Assembly: GCF_003722335.1 (NCBI RefSeq)
Contig: NZ_CP026100.1
Location: forward strand, 4,624,001-4,688,000
Direction of reading: 5' to 3'
Length of the DNA: 64,000 nucleotides
Origin: Caulobacter flavus
GTDB lineage: Bacteria > Pseudomonadota > Alphaproteobacteria > Caulobacterales > Caulobacteraceae
Shown: positions 25,826 through 33,945 of the stretch, piece after piece
Position numbering within the stretch: position 1 is the first letter of the stretch
Layout of the letters: each line of letters opens with the position of its first letter
Made by a program: the position numbers and the translations under genes
The notes under the pieces: model-generated
Databases searched by the model: none
The model's input: only the letters and a program-made list of their open reading frames with translations
What the model was told of the DNA's origin: nothing

Positions 25826-26431
25826 TCAGTGCGCGCCGTCGGCGAGGCCCTGGACGTGATCCAGGTGGGCCTTGATCTTGGGGACGGCCTTGGCCGCGCC
25901 GGCCTTCAGGCCCGCGTCGTCGCCCTTGTCGGCGTAGCCCTGCATCAGGGTCAGGGCTTCATTGTGGGCGGCTTGCTGCTGGTTCAGGTAGACCTTGTCG
26001 AAATCGGCGGGCGCGGCGGCGTTGAGGTTGTCGATCAAACCCTTGCGCCGCTCGTCCAGACCGGTCGGTGCGGTCTTGCCGGCCTTGATGATCAGCGGCT
26101 TGAGGGCATTGGAGAGCGCGGTGTGGTCGGTGACCATCTGCTTGCCGAACGCCTTGACCTCAGCCGACTGGCCCTTGGTCTGAGCGATCTGGCCGGCCTC
26201 GATCTCGTAGAGGTCGCTGATCACGGCGTTGCTGACGAAGGCGTCGGTGGAGGCCGGCCCGGCGACGGCCGCGGCGGTCCCGACGGCAGTGGAGGTCGCA
26301 TCCTGGGCGGCGTTGACGGCGGCGTTGCTGGTGCCCGGATCGGCGGGCTTGGGTTCGGCGTCTTTCTTCTGGCAGGCGGCCAGGGAAAGAGCGGCCATAG
26401 CGGCGGCGGCCAGCAGGGTGTGTCGGGCCAT
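25826..26431 (-). CDS. DUF4142 lipoprotein
   Basis: 201 residues. The signal peptide MARHTLLAAAAMAALSLAAC has a lipobox Cys at 20, followed by a low-complexity linker and a ferritin-like DUF4142 four-helix domain (FVSNAVISDLYEIEAGQIAQTKG, GKQMVTDHTALSNALK, YLNQQQAAHNEALTLMQGYA). It should sit in the periplasm attached to a membrane; function is not defined. The ATG is chosen at the signal peptide. An exact general-stress promoter lies 34 bases upstream. Confidence 0.9.
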   Translation of the reverse strand: MARHTLLAAAAMAALSLAACQKKDAEPKPADPGTSNAAVNAAQDATSTAVGTAAAVAGPASTDAFVSNAVISDLYEIEAGQIAQTKGQSAEVKAFGKQMVTDHTALSNALKPLIIKAGKTAPTGLDERRKGLIDNLNAAAPADFDKVYLNQQQAAHNEALTLMQGYADKGDDAGLKAGAAKAVPKIKAHLDHVQGLADGAH

Positions 26432-26464
26432 GGGTCGGCGTCTCCGGGTTGCGATGACCTCCAC

Positions 26465-26489
26465 AACGGGGGCCAAGCCGCGCCGTTCC
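26465..26489 (-). promoter_or_regulatory. EcfG (sigma-T type) promoter of the DUF4142-DUF3597 operon
   Basis: On the minus strand, GGAAC (26489-26485), 16 bases and CGTT (26468-26465): an exact consensus match, 33 bases before the DUF4142 ATG. Confidence 0.78.
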
Positions 26490-26563
26490 CCTCCCCCATA
26501 GGCGCGACCTCGTCCCGGGCGGTCGCGCACGTCGCGACGAAGCCTCGGACAGCCTGCAAGGGC

Positions 26564-26767
26564 TCAGTTTATCATCCGCCTGCGGACATGGGCCGCGGCG
26601 CGCCGCATCGACTCCGCCTCATGCGTCTTGCCCCAGCCGTCGAGCGTGACGGCGGCAGCCTCGGCTCGGGCGACGATCTCGGCCAGCGACGCGCCCGGGA
26701 AGGCGCCGACGAGATGGCCGGCCGCTTCGTCCCAGTCGACCTCGTCCAAAGGATTGCGCGTCTTCAT
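26564..26767 (-). CDS. Small hypothetical protein
   Basis: 67 residues, MKTRNPLDEVDWDEAAGHLVG then FPGASLAEIVARAEAAAVTLDGWGKTHEAESMRRAAAHVRRR. It is all-helical and soluble, with no family recognised. A GTG six bases upstream is an alternative start. Its regular composition supports coding. Confidence 0.5.
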   Translation of the reverse strand: MKTRNPLDEVDWDEAAGHLVGAFPGASLAEIVARAEAAAVTLDGWGKTHEAESMRRAAAHVRRRMIN

Positions 26768-26773
26768 CGGCAC

Positions 26774-27106
26774 AGCTAAGGCCCCTTTCCGAGCGGCGGC
26801 AAGGCGGGGCCCGTCTAGAGCACCAGCGCGCTTGACCGCTTACGCCCGCCGACCGGTCGAAAACGCGGCGCGCAGATCGCCGAGCCACGCATGGCGTGGG
26901 AGGCCGCTGCATAGGCAATGCCGCGCCAACGGCTTGGCGACGGCGGCGACTGAAGCCTTCGAGCCAACTGTGCGCGAAACCTCTGCGCATTCCTGCAGGT
27001 GACCGAGCGGCCCTCACCCGCAAGTCATGATGGATCGCTCCTCCCTTGCAACCCTACCCAGGTTACGCGGCCATGTTGCGAACATCTTGCAAATATAGGC
27101 GACCAG
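26774..27106 (+). other. Gene-free stretch before the hemerythrin promoter
   Basis: No protein frame with plausible composition on either strand, and no repeat or RNA gene recognised. The right part is AT-richer (CATCTTGCAAATATAGG near 27083-27099) and grades into the hemerythrin promoter. Confidence 0.4.
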
Positions 27107-27131
27107 GGAACGACCGCTTTTTCCTACCGTT
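27107..27131 (+). promoter_or_regulatory. EcfG (sigma-T type) promoter of the hemerythrin operon
   Basis: GGAAC at 27107-27111, 16 bases and CGTT at 27128-27131: an exact general-stress consensus, 44 bases before the ATG. Confidence 0.78.
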
Positions 27132-27175
27132 GCCGTGGTGACAGCTTGTCTGGCTATATTCACGGAGATGACGCC

Positions 27176-27700
27176 ATGGCCACCGCCGCCCCCAAACTCG
27201 ACGCTATCGCGCTGCTGAAGGCCGATCATCGCAAGGTCGAGGAGCTTTTCGCCAAGTTCGAGGCGGCCAAGGGTGACGGCAGGAAAAAGGCGCTGGCCGA
27301 ACAGATCTGCATGGAGCTGACGGTCCACACCAAGATCGAGGAGGACATCTTCTACCCGGCCTGCGAGGGCAAGGTGGAAGACGATCTGCTCAAGGAGGCT
27401 TATGTCGAGCACGACGGCGCCAAGGTGCTGATCGCCGAGATCGAGGCTGGCGGGCCCGACGACGAATTCTACGACGCCAAGGTCAAGGTGCTCTCCGAGA
27501 TGATCGAGCACCACGTCCAGGAGGAGGAGCAGCGCGTCGAGGGCATGTTCAGCCAGGCCCGCAAGGCCGGTCTCGATATGGACGCCCTGGGCGAGCAGAT
27601 GGCGGCCGAGAAGGCGCAGCTGATCGCCAACTACAAGGCCGGCGGGCTGCCCGTGCCCGAGACCCCGACCCTGGAAGGCACGACGCTCGCGCAGCACTGA
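27176..27700 (+). CDS. Hemerythrin-like protein
   Basis: 174 residues with the di-iron hemerythrin pattern: LLKADHRKVEELF, ELTVHTKIEEDIFYPA, YVEHDGAKVLI and IEHHVQEEEQRVEGMF supply the His and Glu ligands. Bacterial relatives bind oxygen or iron and protect against oxidative or nitrosative stress. GGAG at 27164 precedes the ATG. The stop overlaps the next ATG (TGATG), making it the first gene of a three-gene stress operon under an exact EcfG promoter. Confidence 0.9.
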   Translation: MATAAPKLDAIALLKADHRKVEELFAKFEAAKGDGRKKALAEQICMELTVHTKIEEDIFYPACEGKVEDDLLKEAYVEHDGAKVLIAEIEAGGPDDEFYDAKVKVLSEMIEHHVQEEEQRVEGMFSQARKAGLDMDALGEQMAAEKAQLIANYKAGGLPVPETPTLEGTTLAQH

Positions 27701-28182
27701 TGGACAAGCTCTTCGCCAGGTTCGCGAACGCCACGGCCAAGGCGACGGGCAGTCCCGTCGCCTTTCTCCTGTGCGTCGCGGCGGTCCTGCTTTGGGCCAT
27801 CAGCGGGCCGGTCTTCAAGTTCTCCGAGACTTGGCAGCTGGTGATCAACACCGGCACGACGATCGTCACCTTCCTGATGGTGTTCCTGATCCAGAACACC
27901 CAGAACCGCGACGGTGTCGCCTTGCAGACCAAGCTGGATGAACTGATCCGCGCCTCCGATGCGATGGATGAGTTCATGGGGATCGAGAAGCTCACCGATA
28001 AGGAGCTGGAAGCTCTGCACGCCCGTTGCCAGCGGGACGCCGAGCGCAGCGCCAAGATCGCCGCTCGGGCCCACGCCGAACGGACATCGCGGCAAAAGAC
28101 CAAATCCAAGCCGCGCTCGGCAAAGTCGCCCTCCAAGAGTTCTGCCGAGAGCCGCAGTGGCGCCAAGGCCAAACGGTCATGA
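27700..28182 (+). CDS. Low-affinity iron permease-like membrane protein
   Basis: 160 residues: two membrane helices (GSPVAFLLCVAAVLLWAIS and WQLVINTGTTIVTFLMVFLIQ) followed by NTQNRDGVALQTKLDELIRA, the signature of the low-affinity iron permease-like family. The C-terminus is a Lys/Ser/Arg tail. Iron transport itself is not proven for the short bacterial versions. It is coupled to the hemerythrin gene upstream (TGATG) and to the DUF1003 gene downstream (ATGA). Confidence 0.85.
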   Translation: MDKLFARFANATAKATGSPVAFLLCVAAVLLWAISGPVFKFSETWQLVINTGTTIVTFLMVFLIQNTQNRDGVALQTKLDELIRASDAMDEFMGIEKLTDKELEALHARCQRDAERSAKIAARAHAERTSRQKTKSKPRSAKSPSKSSAESRSGAKAKRS

Positions 28183-28709
28183 ACGCGCCTTGCCTCGAGG
28201 AAGAACAAGCCGGACCCATGTCCCGGCACGTCGAGGAGACCGTCGACTCCGTCGTGAAACTCCACCGCGACCACGACGGCAAGGCGACGCCGCTCCAACG
28301 CGCGATCGACAAGATCACTCTGGCCCTTGGGCGTCCGATGGCCCCGTTGATCCTGCTGGGCGTCATCGGCGCCTGGACGCTTTTCGCCGCCGTACGCGGG
28401 GGCGGACGGGTCGATCAGCCCGCCTTCGTGTGGCTTGAGTTAACCGCAACCTTGGCGGCGCTCGTGGTGTCGATCCTGATCCTGGTCACCCAGCGGCGAG
28501 AGGATCAACTCGCCGATCGCCGCGCCCAGCTGACCTTGGAGGTGGCGCTCCTGGCGGACCGGCGGAGCGCCAAGATCATCGAACTGCTCGAAGCGCTCCG
28601 TCGCGACGAGCCCGGCGTCGCCGATCGAATCGACGCGGAGACGAGCGACATGGCCAAACCGGCGGACCCCGAAGCCATGGCCGCCTCGATCGATCGCAAG
28701 GACGATTAG
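28179..28709 (+). CDS. DUF1003-like membrane protein
   Basis: 176 residues with two central helices (PLILLGVIGAWTLFAAV and FVWLELTATLAALVVSILILVTQRR). The QRREDQLADRRAQLTLEVALLADRRSAKIIELLEAL segment is typical of DUF1003/low-affinity iron permease-neighbour proteins. The cytoplasmic tail is charged. Function unknown. Its ATG overlaps the previous stop, so it is the third gene of the hemerythrin operon. Confidence 0.8.
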   Translation: MNAPCLEEEQAGPMSRHVEETVDSVVKLHRDHDGKATPLQRAIDKITLALGRPMAPLILLGVIGAWTLFAAVRGGGRVDQPAFVWLELTATLAALVVSILILVTQRREDQLADRRAQLTLEVALLADRRSAKIIELLEALRRDEPGVADRIDAETSDMAKPADPEAMAASIDRKDD

Positions 28710-28866
28710 CTGACGACGGCGGCGACAAAGCTTGCGCGGACTATGCCGCCGAAGGCTCGTGGCCGCCAACCGCGCTCGTCGGGCGCTTCCAGGCACGAGA
28801 TCGTCGGCCAAGACCGAACGCCAGCGCGGTTCAAGTGTTTCCACATGTCCACACGGGGGCTGCCGA

Positions 28867-31194
28867 ATGCGTGATCCGTCCAAGCCTCGCCGCGCCAGAA
28901 CCAAATCCTACGACGGGCCTGCTGGCGGTTACGGATCGTTGATAGGGCTGGCCAAGGTCGCGGTGGCGCAGTCCGTCCCCGCGATCGAAACCGGACGCCA
29001 ACTCCTGCGGCAGAACAAAGCCGATGGGTTTGCCTGCGTCAGTTGCGCCTGGCCCAAGCCCGCAAAGCCTCACCCCGCCGAGTTCTGCGAGAACGGCGCC
29101 AAGGCCACCGCCTGGGACCTGACGTCCAAGCGCTGCACGCCGGACTTCTTCGCGCGCCACACCGTCCGCGAACTGCTGGACTGGAGCGACTATGACCTGG
29201 AGCAGGCTGGGCGCCTCACCCATCCGATGCGCTACGACGCCGCCGCCGACCGCTATGTGCCTTGCGCCTGGGCCGACGCCTTCGCGGCGATCGGCGCGAG
29301 CCTGAAGTCGTTAGACCCGACCAAGGTGACCTTCTACGCCTCCGGTCGAGCCAGCCTCGAGACCTCCTACATGTGGGCGCTGATGGCGCGTCTCTATGGC
29401 AGCCAGAACCTGCCCGACAGCTCCAACATGTGCCATGAGTCGACCTCGGTGGGCCTCAAGCAGAGCGTCGGCTCGCCGGTCGGCACGGTGCTGCTGGAAG
29501 ATTTCGCCGCGGCCGACGCGATCTTCTTCTTCGGCCAGAACGTCGGCTCCAACAGCCCGCGGCTGCTGCACGATCTGCAGGAGGCCGCTCGGCGCGGCGC
29601 GCGGATCGTGACCTTCAATCCGCTGAAAGAGCCGGGTTTACAGCGCTTCAAGAACCCGCAGTCGCCGTTCCAGATGCTGACTGGCGACCAGACCCGCATC
29701 AGCGAGCAATACCACCAGCTCAGGGCCGGCGGCGACCTGGCCGTGCTGACGGGCCTTTGCAAATGGCTGATCGAAGCCGACGCCCAGGCGGCGCGCGACG
29801 GCGCCCTGCCCCTCCTCGACCACGGCTTCATCGCCGAGCACACCCAGGGGTTCGAAGCCTTAGCCAGCTTCTGCCGCGACGCCGCCTGGCCCGACATCGA
29901 GCGCGAGTCGGGGCTGGCCCGCAGCCAGATCGAGACGGCGGCGCGGACCTACGCATCCGCCCCGGCCGCCATCGTCGTCTACGGCATGGGCCTGACCCAG
30001 CACGTGCTGGGCGTGCAGAACGTCAACATGGTCTGCAACCTGCTGCTCCTGCGGGGCAATATTGGCCGGCCAGGCACGGGGCCCTGCCCGGTGCGCGGCC
30101 ACTCCAATGTTCAGGGCCAAAGGACCGTGGGCGTCACCGAGAAGCCCGAGCTGGCCCCGCTGGACATCCTCAAGGCGCAGTATGGCTTCGAGCCGCCGCG
30201 CCAGAAGGGTTGGAACACTGTAGAGGCCTGTGAGGCGCTTCTGCGCGGCGAGATGACCGGTTATGTCGGTCTCGGCGGCAACTTTCTGCGGGCCGTGCCC
30301 GACAGCCCGCGCATCGAGGCCGCCTGGCGCCGGCAGGCCCTCACCGTGCAGATCGCCACCAAGCTCAATCGCAGCCACCTGATCTGCGGCCAGATCGCCT
30401 ATCTCCTGCCCTGCCTCAGCCGAATCGAGCGCGACGACCAGGCCACCGGCCCGCAGACAGTTTCGGTGGAGGACAGCTCCAGCTGCATTCACGCCTCTTT
30501 CGGAGACCGCACGCCTGCCAGCCCGTACTTGTTGTCGGAGTCCGCGATCGTGGCCGGCATCGCCAAGGCCGCCCTGGCCCCCAATCCCAAAGTCGACTGG
30601 GACGCCTGGCTTGGCGACTACGCGCTCGTCCGCGATGCGATCGAGGCCACCTATCCCCAATGGTTCAAGGGCTTCAACGCCCGGTTCCGCCAGGCTGGAG
30701 GCTTCCACCGCCCCAACAAGGCCAGGCAGCGCGACTTCACCGAGGCTCCGGGCGGAAAGGCCAATTTCATCCAGCCCAGCAGCCTATCGGCGACGGGCTT
30801 TGCCGATGCCCAGGACGTCTTCCGACTGATGACCCTGCGCTCGAACGACCAGTTCAACACCACCGTCTACGGCTTCGACGACCGCTTCCGGGGCGTCAGC
30901 GGAGGCCGCGATGTGCTCTTCATCAACCGTAAGGACATGATGCGTCTTGGCCTGGCGGAGGGCCAGCGCGCCGCGCTGCAGACCGTGGCGCAGGACGGCG
31001 TCGAGCGCCGGCTGGGCGGACTTCGCATCACCGCCTACGACGTCCCGAGCGGCTGCCTGGGAACCTACTATCCCGAATGCAATGTGCTCGTTCCCCTGGA
31101 CCACCATGCCCAAGGCAGCAAGACGCCCGCCTCCAAGAGCGTGCCGGTGCGGATCGTGCCCGATCCGCCATCCCCTGGCGCACCAGCTAGCTGA
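28867..31194 (+). CDS. FdhF/YdeP family molybdopterin oxidoreductase
   Basis: 775 residues of the FdhF/YdeP group, formate-dehydrogenase-like enzymes carrying bis-MGD molybdenum and often linked to acid or stress resistance. Visible blocks: FACVSCAWPKPAKP near the N-terminus, SSNMCHESTSVGLKQSVG, the cofactor-binding GQNVGSNSPRLLHDLQEA, GNIGRPGTGPCPVRGHSNVQGQRT and the C-terminal domain with LRSNDQFNTTVYGFDDRFRGVSGGRDV. The ATG at 28867 starts the conserved part. The substrate is unknown. It converges on the catalase-like gene (8-base overlap). Confidence 0.9.
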   Translation: MRDPSKPRRARTKSYDGPAGGYGSLIGLAKVAVAQSVPAIETGRQLLRQNKADGFACVSCAWPKPAKPHPAEFCENGAKATAWDLTSKRCTPDFFARHTVRELLDWSDYDLEQAGRLTHPMRYDAAADRYVPCAWADAFAAIGASLKSLDPTKVTFYASGRASLETSYMWALMARLYGSQNLPDSSNMCHESTSVGLKQSVGSPVGTVLLEDFAAADAIFFFGQNVGSNSPRLLHDLQEAARRGARIVTFNPLKEPGLQRFKNPQSPFQMLTGDQTRISEQYHQLRAGGDLAVLTGLCKWLIEADAQAARDGALPLLDHGFIAEHTQGFEALASFCRDAAWPDIERESGLARSQIETAARTYASAPAAIVVYGMGLTQHVLGVQNVNMVCNLLLLRGNIGRPGTGPCPVRGHSNVQGQRTVGVTEKPELAPLDILKAQYGFEPPRQKGWNTVEACEALLRGEMTGYVGLGGNFLRAVPDSPRIEAAWRRQALTVQIATKLNRSHLICGQIAYLLPCLSRIERDDQATGPQTVSVEDSSSCIHASFGDRTPASPYLLSESAIVAGIAKAALAPNPKVDWDAWLGDYALVRDAIEATYPQWFKGFNARFRQAGGFHRPNKARQRDFTEAPGGKANFIQPSSLSATGFADAQDVFRLMTLRSNDQFNTTVYGFDDRFRGVSGGRDVLFINRKDMMRLGLAEGQRAALQTVAQDGVERRLGGLRITAYDVPSGCLGTYYPECNVLVPLDHHAQGSKTPASKSVPVRIVPDPPSPGAPAS

Positions 31195-32290
31195 CCTCGT
31201 CGGCCGCCGCCGGCTCGTGCAGCGGGCAGCCGGTGCGCGTGAGCCGAAATTCCTGCGAGGCCTCGTAGACGGCCTTGCGAACCCGCATGATCGAGCCGAG
31301 CGGCTGGTGAGCGGCCAGGCCATGCCAGGGACTGAAGGCCAGCGCGTCATTGATCCTGGGCGTGCGCGCCGCGTCCCAGCTGGCCTGGGGCCCGACGACC
31401 AGCCGCGCCACCGGCAGGTAGGGGCTCTTGTCCTCGGGCCAAGGCGTGTGGCTGTCCTCGATCGGCATCGCCTCGGCGTCGGTGCGCAGCTGGACCACGA
31501 CCTCCCACTCGCCGCCATTGGCCGCGAAAAAGGCGCTGACCGCTTCGCGCAGGCCATCCGGCCTTGCCTTCAGGTCTACCGGAGCATCCGTCAAAGCGGT
31601 CAGCGCCGGCGCGATCGGCCGCACGCCGATCTTGGCCACGTAGTCGCCAAAGCGGATCGGCGCCTGGCTGAAGAAACTTTCGCCCAGGATGTGGGTCAGC
31701 GGATGTCCCCCGAGCGACTTCAGGGTCGCGCTTTGGCCACCGGCGGCTTCCACCACGGTTTCGGCCCCGCGGAGGGCCGCCGAAAGCACCTTTTTGAGCC
31801 CTTCGGCCTTGTCGGTCGTGGCCGCCAGGAGCTTGACATTGGCCAGGAACATCTTGGCCTTCGGCGTGCTGAACGCCTTGCCGTTGACGAGCACGAAGTC
31901 CTGCGTTGAGGCCCCCTCGGACCCCGGAAGCCGCGGGCCTTGTGCGCCGAACACCTTGATGGCCAGCCCGCGCGGCGTCGACACGCTGTCGTCCAGGATG
32001 TCGCCCGGCGCGGTTGAAAACCGCATCACGACGTCATGACTGCCGGCCTCGGCAAACAGCCCCTGGGCCAGGACCGACGGCAGGCCCTGAGGCACCACCA
32101 GTTGTCCACGAACAATGCCATGGGTCTTGGCGTGAACGCCCCGCAGGGCATGGCCGCCATCTTCGTAGGTGATCTCGGCGATCTTTCGCATCTGCTCGAT
32201 CAGCCCCTGCGTCGTCTCGGCTTCGTCTTTTTCGGGCTCCTCGATCGAGGGCGCGTAGGCGAGCGGGTGAACAGGAGGATCAAACAGCAT
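31187..32290 (-). CDS. Catalase-family (heme) protein
   Basis: 367 residues of the short catalase-related family, lacking the length of classical catalases. Family-like blocks are HAKTHGIVRGQLVV, DVVMRFSTAPGDILDDSVSTPRGLAIKVFG, TQDFVLVNGKAFSTP and the C-terminal SPWHGLAAHQPLGSIMRVRKAVYEASQEFR. The HAKTH region carries the catalase distal His. Peroxidase or lipid-peroxide activity is likely, but not provable from sequence. A stress-type promoter lies upstream. Confidence 0.85.
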   Translation of the reverse strand: MLFDPPVHPLAYAPSIEEPEKDEAETTQGLIEQMRKIAEITYEDGGHALRGVHAKTHGIVRGQLVVPQGLPSVLAQGLFAEAGSHDVVMRFSTAPGDILDDSVSTPRGLAIKVFGAQGPRLPGSEGASTQDFVLVNGKAFSTPKAKMFLANVKLLAATTDKAEGLKKVLSAALRGAETVVEAAGGQSATLKSLGGHPLTHILGESFFSQAPIRFGDYVAKIGVRPIAPALTALTDAPVDLKARPDGLREAVSAFFAANGGEWEVVVQLRTDAEAMPIEDSHTPWPEDKSPYLPVARLVVGPQASWDAARTPRINDALAFSPWHGLAAHQPLGSIMRVRKAVYEASQEFRLTRTGCPLHEPAAADEVS

Positions 32291-32319
32291 GGCGCGGCTC
32301 CGGGTGATGGCGCCAAGCC

Positions 32320-32344
32320 AACCCCTGGCTCAAACAACCGTTCC
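32320..32344 (-). promoter_or_regulatory. Possible EcfG promoter of the catalase-like gene
   Basis: On the minus strand, GGAAC (32344-32340), 16 bases and GGTT (32323-32320). One -10 base differs from CGTT. It lies 29 bases before the ATG. Confidence 0.5.
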
Positions 32345-32412
32345 GTTCTCGTGCAACCGCCGACCCTGCCAGGGGTTGTTGGCCTACCGCCACGTCGCGC
32401 GGCGCAGGGGAC

Positions 32413-32931
32413 ATGATGACGGCCGACCTTCACCCCGCCGCCGTGCCGGTGGCGATCACTATCAATGGCCGGGCCTATGAGTTGCGCGTCGACCCGTGGG
32501 TCACGCTCCTGGATCTCCTTCGCGAGCAACTGGGCCTGACCGGTTCCAAGAAGGGCTGCGACCATGGCCAGTGCGGCGCGTGCACCGTTCTGATCGACGA
32601 CAAGCGCATCAATTCCTGCCTGGTGCTGGCCGTCACCAAGCATGGCAGCGCCGTAACCACGATCGAAGGGGTGGGCGCGCCCGGCGACCTGCACCCCCTG
32701 CAGCAAGCTTTCGTCGAGCACGACGCTTTCCAATGCGGCTATTGCACGCCCGGTCAGATCTGCTCGGCCCTGGGCCTGATCGCCGAAGGCCAAGCCAAAA
32801 CCCGCGACGAGGTCCGCGAGCTGATGAGCGGCAATCTCTGCCGTTGCGGGGCCTACACCAACATCACCGACGCCATCGTCGATGTGATGGAGCGGGCCGC
32901 TGCGGCCTGCGGCCGGGAGGATGCGGCGTGA
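32413..32931 (+). CDS. Molybdenum hydroxylase [2Fe-2S] subunit (PaoA/XdhC-type small subunit)
   Basis: 172 residues with both iron-sulphur domains of the xanthine dehydrogenase/aldehyde oxidase small subunit. The N-terminal plant-ferredoxin type cluster is at CDHGQCGACTVL with a further Cys in NSCLV; the helical C-terminal cluster has QCGYCTPGQ and LCRCGAY. It passes electrons from molybdenum to FAD. No Tat signal is seen, so a cytoplasmic enzyme is likely. The stop overlaps the GTG of the FAD subunit gene. Confidence 0.93.
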   Translation: MMTADLHPAAVPVAITINGRAYELRVDPWVTLLDLLREQLGLTGSKKGCDHGQCGACTVLIDDKRINSCLVLAVTKHGSAVTTIEGVGAPGDLHPLQQAFVEHDAFQCGYCTPGQICSALGLIAEGQAKTRDEVRELMSGNLCRCGAYTNITDAIVDVMERAAAACGREDAA

Positions 32932-33944
32932 ACCGCTTCGACTACCTCCGCGCCGCCACCCTCGACGAGGCCATTGCGGCCCTGAGCGCCGATCCAGGCG
33001 CCAAGGTGATCGCCGGCGGCACCAATCTCGTCGATCTGATGAAGTATGACGTGGCCAAGCCCTCGCGGGTCGTCGACATCACCCGGCTGCCACTCGACGC
33101 CATCGAGGAGCGCGCGGACGGCGGCCTGCGGCTGGGCGCACTGGCGACCAACGCTGACACCGCTTACGATCCGCGCGTCAAGGCCCGCTATCCATTGCTG
33201 GCCAGCGCGATCCTGGCCGGCGCGTCCGGCCAGCTGCGCAATGCCGCCACCACGGGCGGCAACCTGCTTCAGCGCACCCGGTGCTACTATTTTTACGACC
33301 CCGGCGTGGCCTGCAACAAGCGCGAGCCCGGGTCAGGGTGCCCAGCGATCGGGGGTGTCAATCGGATCCACGCCGTGCTCGGGGCCAGCGAGCAGTGCAT
33401 CGCCGTTCACCCCTCGGACATGTGCGTCGCCATGGCGGCGCTGGACGCCCGGATCAATGTCGAAGGCCCGCAAGGCCCCCGTGTCATCGCCTTCGAGGAC
33501 TTCCACCGCCTGCCAGGCGACAGCCCTCATATCGACACCACGTTGCAGCCGGGCGAAGTCATCACCTCGGTCGATCTGCCGCCGGACGACTTTGGTCCTC
33601 ACTACACCTATCTGAAACTGCGCGACCGCCTGTCCTACGCCTTCGCGCTGGTATCGGTGGCCGCCGCCCTCAAGATTGAGCGGGGCTGCATCGCGGAGGT
33701 AAGGCTGGCTCTGGGCGGCCTTGCCCATAAGCCCTGGCGCGATCGACACGGCGAGGCTTCGCTGGTTGGTAAAATCCCTGATCGCGCGAGCTTCCAGGCG
33801 GCCGCCGATCAGATTCTGGCCGGCGCCGTCGGCCAGGGGCACAACGATTTCAAGATCGACCTGGCGCGCCGGGCTATTGTCCGCGCCCTCGCTCAGGCGG
33901 CGGCGGGGACCCCGCAGTCGCAATCGGTCAAGCGGGTGAACTAG
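32928..33944 (+). CDS. Molybdenum hydroxylase FAD-binding subunit
   Basis: 338 residues starting at GTG (NRFDYLRAATLDEAIAAL). The FAD-binding blocks are KVIAGGTNLVDLMK and RNAATTGGNLLQRTRCYYFYD, followed by a PaoB-like CNKREPGSGC Cys motif that probably binds an additional [4Fe-4S] cluster, and the C-terminal CODH flavoprotein domain. Start overlap (GTGA) indicates coupling with the small subunit; two bases separate it from the large subunit gene. The Cys insertion points to the periplasmic/aldehyde-oxidoreductase PaoABC type rather than plain xanthine dehydrogenase. Confidence 0.92.
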   Translation: MNRFDYLRAATLDEAIAALSADPGAKVIAGGTNLVDLMKYDVAKPSRVVDITRLPLDAIEERADGGLRLGALATNADTAYDPRVKARYPLLASAILAGASGQLRNAATTGGNLLQRTRCYYFYDPGVACNKREPGSGCPAIGGVNRIHAVLGASEQCIAVHPSDMCVAMAALDARINVEGPQGPRVIAFEDFHRLPGDSPHIDTTLQPGEVITSVDLPPDDFGPHYTYLKLRDRLSYAFALVSVAAALKIERGCIAEVRLALGGLAHKPWRDRHGEASLVGKIPDRASFQAAADQILAGAVGQGHNDFKIDLARRAIVRALAQAAAGTPQSQSVKRVN

Positions 33945-33945
33945 T

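Noticed and set aside
32340..32350. Second LexA box suggested by GTTCCGTTC
   Set aside because: The two GTTC halves are one base apart, not seven.
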